Assembly: GCA_016839405.1 (NCBI GenBank)
Contig: JAEOUJ010000261.1
Coordinates: forward strand, 1-8,393
DNA: 8,393 bases
Direction of reading: 5' to 3'
Source: Candidatus Gerdarchaeota archaeon
Lineage (GTDB): Archaea; Asgardarchaeota; Heimdallarchaeia; JABLTI01
Shown piece after piece: positions 1-6,219 of the stretch. The notes under the pieces were generated by a model. That model made no database searches. It was not told the origin of the DNA and worked only from the letters and a program-made list of their open reading frames with translations. The position numbers were made by a program, and so were the translations under genes. The first letter of the stretch is position 1; each line of letters opens with the position of its first letter.

Positions 1-15
1 TAAATTATCAAAAAT

Positions 16-615
16 TTGGTGAATTCAACTTTGGGTTGGTTAAGCTGGTTAAATCCTGTTGGTGAATGGTTCCAATTAGTGTTTGCTAAGATTGGTATTC
101 TATACATACCAGGTAATACTTATTTCATTATTCTCTTCAATATATTAATTGCAGTTTTGATGAGTTTATTAACGAGAGCATTGATTGATGTTGATAAAAT
201 TAGTCGGCATCAAAAGGAAATAAAAGAACACAATGCCAATAAGAAAAAGGCTATGGATAGTGCAGATAAGAAATTATGGCAGAAAGTTCAAAGAAGAGAA
301 GATTATATTAAGAAAATCCAAAGTGAAATGATGATTCAGCAAATGAAACCTATGTTAGTATGGTTTGTACCAATCACTATGATCTTTTTCCTAATGCGTA
401 CAGCTTTTCTGAATATTCCGATTGCTTGGATGCCTTTCAAATTCCCAGAAATCTGGATTATAATAAGTAATCTCAAATATTATGAGAATTTAACATGGAT
501 GGGCTTTACAGGTTGGTATTTCCTGACGTCTATAGGCTTTGGTCAATTTGTACGGCGCTTCATGGGTGCATCTCCAACGTCAACAAGATCACTGAGTCCA
601 TTGACTACAACATAA
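16..615 (+). CDS. EMC3/TMCO1-family (DUF106) archaeal membrane insertase-like protein
   Basis: This is a 199-residue integral membrane protein of the archaeal DUF106 family, which belongs to the Oxa1/YidC/EMC3/TMCO1 superfamily. It probably helps insert or fold membrane proteins in the cytoplasmic membrane. The family layout is visible: a hydrophobic segment at about 35-57, a charged, Lys/Glu-rich probable coiled coil at about 58-105, a second membrane segment at about 112-134 just after QQMKPM, and a third at about 163-182. The C-terminal 15 residues are a short Ser/Thr-rich tail. There is no usable ATG: an in-frame TAA lies at 1-3, and the candidate starts are TTG at 16 or GTG at 19. Any internal ATG would remove the first membrane segment. 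The upstream context is cut off, so operon membership is unknown. The family call is from recognition of the layout; substrate and partners are unknown. Confidence 0.85.
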   Translation: MVNSTLGWLSWLNPVGEWFQLVFAKIGILYIPGNTYFIILFNILIAVLMSLLTRALIDVDKISRHQKEIKEHNANKKKAMDSADKKLWQKVQRREDYIKKIQSEMMIQQMKPMLVWFVPITMIFFLMRTAFLNIPIAWMPFKFPEIWIIISNLKYYENLTWMGFTGWYFLTSIGFGQFVRRFMGASPTSTRSLSPLTTT

Positions 616-616
616 T

Positions 617-668
617 AATCCCTTTTTCAGGGGATTTCAATTATTTTTTATTCTCTCAAAAATAATTG
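617..668 (+). terminator. Two consecutive hairpins after the DUF106 gene
   Basis: Immediately after the stop codon, AATCCC (617-622) pairs with GGGATT (631-636) across an 8-base loop. A second, perfect 11-bp inverted repeat follows: CAATTATTTTT (638-648) and AAAAATAATTG (658-668) with a 9-base loop. The first stem is followed by a T-rich stretch at 641-649, as expected for a terminator. The position between the DUF106 gene and pyrB supports transcript termination, though the second stem could instead act in the pyrB leader. Confidence 0.55.
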
Positions 669-733
669 ATGTAATCACTTATTTGTGAGATAAACTTTTT
701 AGCAAAGAGTTACTGATTATTTTTGATAGAAAA

Positions 734-1669
734 ATGTCTAAAAAATCATTTCTAGGGAAGAGTATTGTATCTATTCGTAATTTAACAAAAATAGATTTAG
801 ATACCATTTTAGCTGAATCAACAATAATGGAAACCATAATTGATTCAGGAAAAAAACCTCTTGATGGTAAAATTATGTGTGCTCTTTTTTTAGAACCAAG
901 TACAAGAACAAGACTTAGTTTTGAATCTGCTATGCATCGATTGGGTGGGTCAGTAATTTCTGTCTCTGATCCCAAATCTTCTTCAGCTGCAAAAGGTGAA
1001 AGTTTATCGGACACAATTAGAACTGTAGCTAATTACAGTGACATTATTGTTATTAGACATCCTATGGAAGGATCAGCTCGTTTAGCTGCAGAATATTCCT
1101 CTGTCCCTGTTATTAATGGAGGAAGTGGATCAGAAGAACATCCAACTCAAGCTTTACTTGACTTATATACACTAAAAAAGGAATTAAAAGAAATCGAAGG
1201 TAAACGAATTGCTATGGTAGGAGATTTAAAGTACGGTCGAACTGTCCATTCTTTAGCATATACATTATCAAAATATAAGAATGTGATGCTTGATTTTGTA
1301 TCCCCACCATCTCTAAAAATTAGAGATGAAATTAAAGAAGATTTAATTGATGCTGGTAATAAATTCACAGAAGTTGAATCGTTAACAGAAATAATCTCTA
1401 AAGTAGATGCAATTTATATGACTAGAATTCAAAAAGAGCGATTTGCACAAGAAGCAGAATATGAAAAAGTAAAAGATGCTTATGTTTTAACCAAAAAGCT
1501 TTTGGAAAAAGCTAAAGGATCAATTCCAGTTTTACACCCTTTACCTAGAGTTAATGAAATATCTTACGATGTAGATATCACTAAACATGCTGTTTATTTC
1601 AAACAAATGTACAATGGAGTTATAGTTCGTATGGCATTGCTTAATATGATTTTAGGAGGAAAGATCTAA
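734..1669 (+). CDS. pyrB: Aspartate carbamoyltransferase catalytic chain PyrB
   Basis: This 311-residue cytoplasmic enzyme condenses carbamoyl phosphate with L-aspartate to give N-carbamoyl-L-aspartate, the committed step of pyrimidine synthesis. Key motifs are all present: the carbamoyl-phosphate loop STRTR at 56-60, the mobile loop SSAAKGE with Lys87, HPTQ at 136-139, the aspartate-binding TRIQ at 230-233 (Arg231, Gln233), and HPLPRV at 268-273. The length matches single-domain ATCase catalytic chains (about 300-310). The ATG start gives the usual N-terminus, where the family begins a few residues before GKSIVSI. No good SD precedes it, so it may be weakly led or leaderless. The pyrI start lies 23 bases after its stop, which implies a pyrBI operon and a c6r6-type holoenzyme. 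All catalytic residues I looked for are present, so it is probably active. Confidence 0.97.
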   Translation: MSKKSFLGKSIVSIRNLTKIDLDTILAESTIMETIIDSGKKPLDGKIMCALFLEPSTRTRLSFESAMHRLGGSVISVSDPKSSSAAKGESLSDTIRTVANYSDIIVIRHPMEGSARLAAEYSSVPVINGGSGSEEHPTQALLDLYTLKKELKEIEGKRIAMVGDLKYGRTVHSLAYTLSKYKNVMLDFVSPPSLKIRDEIKEDLIDAGNKFTEVESLTEIISKVDAIYMTRIQKERFAQEAEYEKVKDAYVLTKKLLEKAKGSIPVLHPLPRVNEISYDVDITKHAVYFKQMYNGVIVRMALLNMILGGKI

Positions 1670-1692
1670 ACAATAAAAGGAATGTGAAAAAT

Positions 1693-2196
1693 ATGGCAAA
1701 AGAAGATTCATCAAAGAGCGAACTAAAAGTTACTAAAATTAAAGAAGGTACAGTTATAGATCATGTTAATGCTGGTATGGCTCTAATTGTTTTAGAAATG
1801 CTAGGTATAACTGGTCGAGAAGGTTCTGTTGTTACATTGTCAATGAATGTACCAAGTAAGAAAAGAAAACGAAAAGATATTGTAAAAATAGAAAATCGTT
1901 TTCTTGAAAGAAATGAAATTAATCAAATCTCTCTAATCAGCCCTAATGCTACAATAAATGAAATTAAGGATTTCAAAGTAGTTAATAAATTCGATGTTGA
2001 ATTACCAGATAAAATTACTGGCTTTCCAAAATGTATTAATCCCAAATGCATAACAAATGCTCGTGAACCTTCTAAACAAGAATATGAAGTTAAAAACATA
2101 GAACCTATTCGAATACGCTGCAAATACTGTAATACAGATATGGAACATAATGACATTATCAATCAATTAATTAAATATCAAGGAATAACAAAATAA
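1693..2196 (+). CDS. pyrI: Aspartate carbamoyltransferase regulatory chain PyrI
   Basis: This is the non-catalytic regulatory subunit of ATCase. In the characterised enzymes it binds nucleotides (CTP, ATP) through its N-terminal domain and contacts PyrB through a C-terminal zinc domain. Numbering from a GTG at 1684 gives 170 residues; from the preferred ATG it is 167. The N-terminal part carries the family stretch KIKEGTVIDH followed by NAGMAL. The zinc site is intact: CX4C (Cys117, Cys122) and CX2C (Cys146, Cys149) in the 170-residue numbering. I prefer ATG 1693 because AAGGA at 1677-1681 is 11 bases upstream, while it is almost touching GTG 1684. It follows pyrB directly, and a hairpin terminator follows it. 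The presence of this chain predicts allosteric feedback control by pyrimidine nucleotides. Confidence 0.96.
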   Translation: MAKEDSSKSELKVTKIKEGTVIDHVNAGMALIVLEMLGITGREGSVVTLSMNVPSKKRKRKDIVKIENRFLERNEINQISLISPNATINEIKDFKVVNKFDVELPDKITGFPKCINPKCITNAREPSKQEYEVKNIEPIRIRCKYCNTDMEHNDIINQLIKYQGITK

Positions 2197-2213
2197 GTTG
2201 AAAGTAATAATTA

Positions 2214-2240
2214 ACTGGAAAAAATCCAGTCTTTATTTTC
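2214..2240 (+). terminator. Hairpin plus T-tract terminator of pyrBI
   Basis: ACTGGA (2214-2219) and TCCAGT (2225-2230) form a perfect 6-bp stem with a five-A loop. The T-rich run CTTTATTTTC starts right after the stem. It lies 18 bases downstream of the pyrI stop and in front of a convergent gene, so termination of the pyrBI transcript is the natural reading. Confidence 0.7.
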
Positions 2241-2269
2241 TTATTTTTAGAATGAGAAGAAGTGAAAAA

Positions 2270-2464
2270 TTAATAGTCAACTATAGGTACTGAAATTCTT
2301 GCTCTAATAGCTTCTGCTTCATTAACAGATACTTTTATTGTATAGAGCTTATGTTTTGTTCTAAATTTCATTTTCACAATATTGCCAATACGTTTCACTC
2401 TGCATTCTGTAGCTTGAGCAATTATTGCATCTAATTTGGATAGATCTTTGATTTCTTCTGGCAT
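2270..2464 (-). CDS. rpl38e: Eukaryote-type ribosomal protein L38e
   Basis: This 64-residue basic protein resembles large-subunit ribosomal protein L38e (eL38). The pattern matches the eukaryotic protein from my memory of the family: an N-terminal EEIKDL, a central VKRIGNIVKMKFRTKHKLYT resembling the eukaryotic VKIKK...VKFKVRCSRYLYT region, and a C-terminal helix with NEAEAIRARISVP. L38e is absent from bacteria and patchy in archaea. The ATG start is supported by GAGGG (minus strand, 2471-2475) 6 bases upstream and by a TATA-like box further up. It is downstream of the DUF1015 gene on the same strand but appears to have its own promoter, so it is probably not part of the serine operon. The length fits the family (about 60-70 residues). 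An alternative, a small unrelated basic protein, seems unlikely. Confidence 0.85.
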   Translation of the reverse strand: MPEEIKDLSKLDAIIAQATECRVKRIGNIVKMKFRTKHKLYTIKVSVNEAEAIRARISVPIVDY

Positions 2465-2510
2465 ATTTTTCCCTCAAATATTTGAATGTCGATTCAATTT
2501 CGTTCTTGCT

Positions 2511-2521
2511 TAATATATAAG
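2511..2521 (-). promoter_or_regulatory. TATA box of the L38e gene
   Basis: Read on the minus strand this is CTTATATATTA, close to the archaeal TATA consensus. A transcription start about 25 bases downstream would fall near 2490, giving a leader of about 25 bases that contains the GAGGG SD at 2471-2475. Confidence 0.5.
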
Positions 2522-2567
2522 ACTTTGTTTAGGAAAGAATATTATGAAGAAAGAAATATTTTCCTTC

Positions 2568-3866
2568 TTACAATAATTTTTCTCCTTCAGAAATATCTTC
2601 CATAAGAAGTCCTGATATCATTTTTGGATAAAAATCTGTTGATTTTTGGGGCATTCGTTCAGATTTTTTAGAAGCATCTAATACTTGAGCAGCTTTTGTT
2701 GAATTCATTATTACTGCTATTTTTGCTTCACCTTTATCAACTTTCTCTAAAGCATCTTTCAACCATCTAATATAGAATATATCTTCATCTATATGTAATT
2801 CACCTGTTTTCAAAATACCATTAAAAATCAATTCACGAACAATGACAACATCAAGAGTTTTATATGATTCAGCATGTTCTTCTTTGAGATATTTATCAAG
2901 ACTTTTAATATCTTTTAGAATAAGACCATATGCTTTACCAGCTGTATATATTGTAAAAGCATGTTTTTCATTTTTATCCATAAAATCTTGTATACCTTCT
3001 TTTGGAAGATTTATAACATCAAAATGCTCTTTAATTTCATTCCATTCATCATTTGACATCTCTTTATGAGCTAAAACCCTGTGATTAGGTAGAATTATTA
3101 ATCCTTCATCCTGTACAGGAACTAATAAAGTCATTCGAAAATTGGCAGCATCATCCTCTGTCCAATTCTTTCTTGTTGTACGTAATTCATCTCGATAACC
3201 ACAAGCAGTTTCATACCTATGATGGCCATCAGCAATAACAACTTGTCCTGGTGGGATTTCAAAAACATCTTGAATGATTTTTATTGTTTCAGGATTTTCA
3301 ATCTTCCATACACGATTTCTTACTCCAAGATCATCTATAACATCCATCTCTGGTTTATTCAGAGCTATTTTATTAAAAATATTAATTGTTATTTTATCAG
3401 GATCATTATACAACATAAAACCTGCTTCTAAAAATTTTTGAGTTGCTTTTAACATATTCAAACGATCAATTTTTGGCCCTTTATGTGTCCATTCATGAGG
3501 AAGTACAATTCCTTCTGTAAAATGATGTAGTTTTACAGCTGCAAAAAATCCTTTACGAGTAAAATTTTTGCCATTAATTATAAAATCTTGAAAATAAACA
3601 TAAAAACCTAGTTTTTCATCTTGTTTGAAAATTCCTTCACTAAACCATTTATCTAATCTTTGTCTAGAAATTTCATATCGATTTTTTTCTATGGGTAATG
3701 TTAATCGACAATAATTATAATCTGATTTAGCATAGTATATATCTTGCATAACAGCAGTTATTTTATCATAAGGTTGAGCTATTAAATTTTCAAGCTTGCC
3801 TGCTTTTTCAGTGTATCTAATTCCTTTGAAAGGTCTTATTTCTACCATATAATTTTTCACGTCCAT
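2568..3866 (-). CDS. DUF1015 family protein, possible serine-metabolism role
   Basis: This is a 432-residue soluble protein with no signal peptide or membrane segment. It carries the DUF1015 (PF06245) hallmarks: an N-terminal RPFKGIRY (11-18), AQPYDKI (30-36; the family usually reads aPPYDvI), HEWTHKGPKIDRL (124-136), the signature ADGHHRYETA (212-221), and a C-terminal RMPQKSTDFYPKMISGL (404-420). The family has no assigned biochemical function that I can vouch for. The DGHHR core resembles the motif of the ParB/sulfiredoxin-like fold, which includes an archaeal ADP-dependent serine kinase; this is a motif-level resemblance only. It lies downstream of serA and a class V aminotransferase on the same strand, pointing to serine metabolism. 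The start is uncertain: ATG 3866 has no SD, and Met7 (ATG 3848) would give the more usual short N-terminus. A 10-bp palindrome sits just upstream. Confidence 0.88.
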   Translation of the reverse strand: MDVKNYMVEIRPFKGIRYTEKAGKLENLIAQPYDKITAVMQDIYYAKSDYNYCRLTLPIEKNRYEISRQRLDKWFSEGIFKQDEKLGFYVYFQDFIINGKNFTRKGFFAAVKLHHFTEGIVLPHEWTHKGPKIDRLNMLKATQKFLEAGFMLYNDPDKITINIFNKIALNKPEMDVIDDLGVRNRVWKIENPETIKIIQDVFEIPPGQVVIADGHHRYETACGYRDELRTTRKNWTEDDAANFRMTLLVPVQDEGLIILPNHRVLAHKEMSNDEWNEIKEHFDVINLPKEGIQDFMDKNEKHAFTIYTAGKAYGLILKDIKSLDKYLKEEHAESYKTLDVVIVRELIFNGILKTGELHIDEDIFYIRWLKDALEKVDKGEAKIAVIMNSTKAAQVLDASKKSERMPQKSTDFYPKMISGLLMEDISEGEKLL

Positions 3867-3885
3867 TTATTAGAAAAATTTGATT

Positions 3886-3915
3886 GAAGCTAAAGCTTGT
3901 TTTAACTTTAGCTTC
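3886..3915 (-). repeat. 10-bp palindrome in the leader of the DUF1015 gene
   Basis: GAAGCTAAAG (3886-3895) and CTTTAGCTTC (3906-3915) form a perfect 10-bp inverted repeat around a 10-base loop. It ends 20 bases before the ATG at 3866. On the minus strand it is followed by ATTTTTC, so it could be a terminator or attenuator after serA, or an operator near the DUF1015 gene start. Confidence 0.55.
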
Positions 3916-3933
3916 TAATTTTTTTATCTTCTT

Positions 3934-3946
3934 AAAAAAAAACAAA
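3934..3946 (-). terminator. U-tract after serA
   Basis: Two bases past the serA stop codon the minus strand reads TTTGTTTTTTTTT. Long U-tracts alone can terminate archaeal transcription. Together with the hairpin 20 bases further on, it suggests that serA and the DUF1015 gene are at least partly uncoupled at the transcript level. Confidence 0.45.
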
Positions 3947-3948
3947 TT

Positions 3949-4860
3949 TTAAAGCTTTTTCAATTCTTCGATAACAACTTCAGCTACTTGAACTCCTGCT
4001 CGTTCTTGTCCTTCATCTGTTTGAGCACCGATATGTGGACTTCCAATGACTTGATCTAACTCTAGGAGTTTTTTGGAATATTCATAATTGATTGGTTCTT
4101 CTTCCCAAACATCTAAGGCTGCACCTTTAACTTTACCACTTTTAATAGCTTCATAGAGATCTTTTTCATTAATGGTTCCACCACGTGCGCAATTAATAAT
4201 GAATACTCCATCTTTCATTTTTGCAATAGTTTCTGAATTTACGATGTGTTTTGTACCTTCAGTTAATGGTAAATGTAAAGAAATATAATCTGCGTTTGCT
4301 AATACATCATCAATTTCACATTGATCAACACAAGCTTCATGTATTTCTACTATATCACAACCAACAATTTTCATGCCAATTGCATTACATTTCCTAGCAA
4401 GTGCAGATCCAATACGACCACAACCAATTATACCTAAAGTTTTATCAAGTAATTCAGAACCCTTTAATTCTTTTTTAGCCCATTCACCATTTTTCAATGT
4501 AGTAGTTGCTTTTACAATAGGTCTTGCCAATGCAAACATAAATGCAAGTGCCAATTCTGCAACAGTATCAGTTGTAGCATCTGGGGTATTACGAACAATA
4601 ATACCTCTTTCTTCGCATTTCTTTACATCTATATTATCAAGACCGATTCCAGCTCTTCCAACAACTTTGAGGTTTTTTGCTGCATCAAGTAAATCGCCTT
4701 TTAATTTAGTAGCTGAACGAACTACAATGGCGTCATAATCACCAATAATATTTGGTAATTCATCTTTAGGAATATCCCAAGCTTCATTTACTTCAAAACC
4801 TTCTTTTTTAAGGAGATTGATTCCTTCTTTAGCGAGTTTATCAGTAACAATAATTTTCAT
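3949..4860 (-). CDS. serA: D-3-phosphoglycerate dehydrogenase, short form without ACT domain
   Basis: This NAD-dependent enzyme oxidises 3-phosphoglycerate to 3-phosphohydroxypyruvate, the first step of the phosphorylated serine pathway. The 303-residue protein has the two-part D-2-hydroxyacid dehydrogenase fold. The NAD loop is GCGRIG (146-151) with Asp169 at the end of the next strand. The catalytic triad is Arg226 (CARGG), Glu255 (EEEP) and His276. The SPHIGAQT motif around His276 is typical of SerA rather than lactate dehydrogenases. The protein stops right after the catalytic fold, so the C-terminal ASB and ACT regulatory domains of long SerA are absent. The coenzyme domain has extra cysteines (168, 177, 181). 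The ATG is 3 bases after the aminotransferase stop, and its SD GGGAG (4870-4874) lies inside the end of that gene, implying translational coupling. Confidence 0.92.
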   Translation of the reverse strand: MKIIVTDKLAKEGINLLKKEGFEVNEAWDIPKDELPNIIGDYDAIVVRSATKLKGDLLDAAKNLKVVGRAGIGLDNIDVKKCEERGIIVRNTPDATTDTVAELALAFMFALARPIVKATTTLKNGEWAKKELKGSELLDKTLGIIGCGRIGSALARKCNAIGMKIVGCDIVEIHEACVDQCEIDDVLANADYISLHLPLTEGTKHIVNSETIAKMKDGVFIINCARGGTINEKDLYEAIKSGKVKGAALDVWEEEPINYEYSKKLLELDQVIGSPHIGAQTDEGQERAGVQVAEVVIEELKKL

Positions 4861-4863
4861 TTT

Positions 4864-5934
4864 TCAAAGCTCCCAAATTTCTACAATATTATCACATACA
4901 TCCTTGATATCGGCAACTGTCCATTCACCCATATGGCCAATTCTGAAAGTTTTTTCTTTCAAATCACCATAACCATTTGAAATCATAATGTTTCTATTAG
5001 CTAATTCTTTATTAAGATCAGCTACACTTTTTCCAAGAGTATTTGTTATAGTAGAAACTGTAATTGATTCATATCCATGTTCAGGAAACATCTCGAAATA
5101 TTTTCTAGCCCATTTTTGGGTCCATTCTGCCATATCCATATGACGTTTGTGTCGACCTTCTAGTGTTTCTTTTAACATTCTATCAAGTTGAAAATCTAAT
5201 GCATATAATAATGATACATTTGGTGTACTAGGAGTTTGTTGTTTTTTCTTCCAGTAATTGTACATACTCAATATATCGGTATAATTACCTCTATTTGGTA
5301 CTTCTTCTGCTCGTTTTAAAGCTGCTTCTGAAACTAAACCAATTGCCAATCCAGGTGGCAATGCATAACATTTCTGTGTTGATGCATAAATAATATCACA
5401 GTTTATTTCCTCTGGTATTACTTTATCTCCACCCATAGCAGAAACTGAATCTATTACATACATTACATCTGGATGCTCTTTCTTAACAGCTTTGCCTATT
5501 TCTTCAATAGGGTTTCTAACACCTGTACTTGTTTCATTATGACACAAAGTTAATGTATCATATTTCCCTGAATCAAGTTTTTCTAAAATCATCTCTGGTT
5601 TGATAGCTTTTCCCCATTCAAGATCAATGATATCTATTTCTTTACCACAATCTTTTATTGTATCTGCGCATCGTCTTGAAAAAGCTCCATTTACACAACA
5701 TAGTGCTTTTTCTTTAACAATTGAACGACCTGTTATATCCATAAATAAGGTGCCAGAAGCAGTTAAAGCTGTAGCCCAATGTTCTGTTTTATGGAATTTT
5801 TGTAATTTATCAATTATGCCTGTATAAAGATCAGTAAATTCTTTAGGACGATGGCCTATTAGGGGTTTACTTTGTTGCTCTAAAACTTCTTTAGCAACTT
5901 CTGTTGGTCCAGGTATGAATAATCTTTTATGCAA
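4864..5934 (-). CDS. Class V aminotransferase (serine-pyruvate/alanine-glyoxylate type)
   Basis: This is a PLP-dependent fold-type I enzyme of 356 residues. It has the family N-terminus FIPGPTEV (6-13), HRP (28-30), the cofactor Asp162 in VIDSVSAMGG (160-169), the PLP-binding Lys188 in STQKCY, and C-terminal FRIGHMG (330-336). Homologues include alanine-glyoxylate and serine-pyruvate aminotransferases. Beside serA it may serve as the phosphoserine aminotransferase, or it may interconvert serine, alanine, glyoxylate and hydroxypyruvate. Substrate cannot be read from sequence. It is not the SerC type as far as I can tell. The start is TTG at 5934: GGAGGA (5944-5949) lies 9 bases upstream, and the reading gives the family N-terminus MHKRLFIPGPTEV. 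It is the first gene of a tight pair with serA. Confidence 0.9.
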   Translation of the reverse strand: MHKRLFIPGPTEVAKEVLEQQSKPLIGHRPKEFTDLYTGIIDKLQKFHKTEHWATALTASGTLFMDITGRSIVKEKALCCVNGAFSRRCADTIKDCGKEIDIIDLEWGKAIKPEMILEKLDSGKYDTLTLCHNETSTGVRNPIEEIGKAVKKEHPDVMYVIDSVSAMGGDKVIPEEINCDIIYASTQKCYALPPGLAIGLVSEAALKRAEEVPNRGNYTDILSMYNYWKKKQQTPSTPNVSLLYALDFQLDRMLKETLEGRHKRHMDMAEWTQKWARKYFEMFPEHGYESITVSTITNTLGKSVADLNKELANRNIMISNGYGDLKEKTFRIGHMGEWTVADIKDVCDNIVEIWEL

Positions 5935-5943
5935 TTAATTATA

Positions 5944-5949
5944 TCCTCC
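5944..5949 (-). promoter_or_regulatory. SD that fixes the TTG start of the aminotransferase
   Basis: GGAGGA on the minus strand, 9 bases before the TTG at 5934. No ATG lies between the SD and the conserved N-terminus, so it decides the start. Confidence 0.75.
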
Positions 5950-5982
5950 AACGCATTACCCACATTTTCTTAGTGGACAAAG

Positions 5983-6002
5983 GTACTGAGATATTTTAGT
6001 AC
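5983..6002 (-). promoter_or_regulatory. TATA-like box of the aminotransferase-serA operon within an inverted repeat
   Basis: On the minus strand CTAAAATATCT (5989-5999) is a plausible TATA box with a start near 5968. GTACT (5983-5987) and AGTAC (5998-6002) form a 5-bp inverted repeat around it, a layout expected of an operator that overlaps the promoter. The repeat is short, so chance is possible. CATATAG at about 6003-6009 is an alternative TATA. Confidence 0.35.
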
Positions 6003-6031
6003 TATATGAAATTTTTCCCTAGTAATAAAAT

Positions 6032-6057
6032 AATTAATTGAAAAAAGTCAATTAATT
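6032..6057. repeat. 10-bp palindrome in the divergent spacer
   Basis: AATTAATTGA (6032-6041) and TCAATTAATT (6048-6057) form a perfect 10-bp inverted repeat with a 6-base AAAAAG centre. It lies between the divergent aminotransferase and RAM-domain genes, upstream of both probable promoters. It could be a regulator site or a hairpin. The local AT-richness raises the chance rate. Confidence 0.5.
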
Positions 6058-6067
6058 TCCATTAATT

Positions 6068-6085
6068 TCAAATTATAAAATTTGA
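6068..6085. repeat. 7-bp palindrome in the divergent spacer
   Basis: TCAAATT (6068-6074) and AATTTGA (6079-6085) form an inverted repeat with a 4-base centre, 10 bases after the neighbouring longer palindrome. It may be part of one composite regulatory region. The rest of the spacer to 6160 is AT-rich and shows no gene. Confidence 0.4.
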
Positions 6086-6164
6086 TTTTAATAACCAAGA
6101 AATTATTATAATTAATTAGATAATAAATAATCTAGTAATGAAAAAAATTCACTTTAAAAGAGAA

Positions 6165-6175
6165 AAATTATATTA
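6165..6175 (+). promoter_or_regulatory. TATA box of the first RAM-domain gene
   Basis: AAATTATATTA on the plus strand. A start about 25 bases on, near 6196-6200, gives a leader of about 20 bases to the preferred ATG at 6220, which would contain GGTGG (6204-6208). Confidence 0.45.
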
Positions 6176-6219
6176 TTAAAGAACATTAACTATCATAATT
6201 AATGGTGGAAAAAAGAAAA

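Noticed and set aside
679..1014. Minus-strand open frame of 111 codons over the start of pyrB
   Set aside because: It lies antisense to the well-supported pyrB motifs, has no SD and resembles no family.
1652..1660. AGGAGG-like motif near the end of pyrB as the SD of pyrI
   Set aside because: It is more than 30 bases from the pyrI ATG, too far to act, and encodes the normal Leu-Gly-Gly end of PyrB. AAGGA at 1677-1681 fits better.
1923..2162. Minus-strand open frame inside pyrI
   Set aside because: It is the complement of the PyrI zinc domain and shows no independent features.
2842..3431. Plus-strand open frames within the DUF1015 gene
   Set aside because: They oppose a gene with clear family motifs along its length and have no ribosome binding site.
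4373..4738. Plus-strand open frame of 121 codons inside serA
   Set aside because: It is the complement of conserved SerA sequence (NAD loop region), with low-complexity Ser/Ala/Phe content and no start signal.
6202..6219. Six extra residues at the start of RAM copy A
   Set aside because: The paralogue begins at the equivalent of Met 6220, and the extra residues are a short, Lys-rich stretch that overlaps the probable SD.
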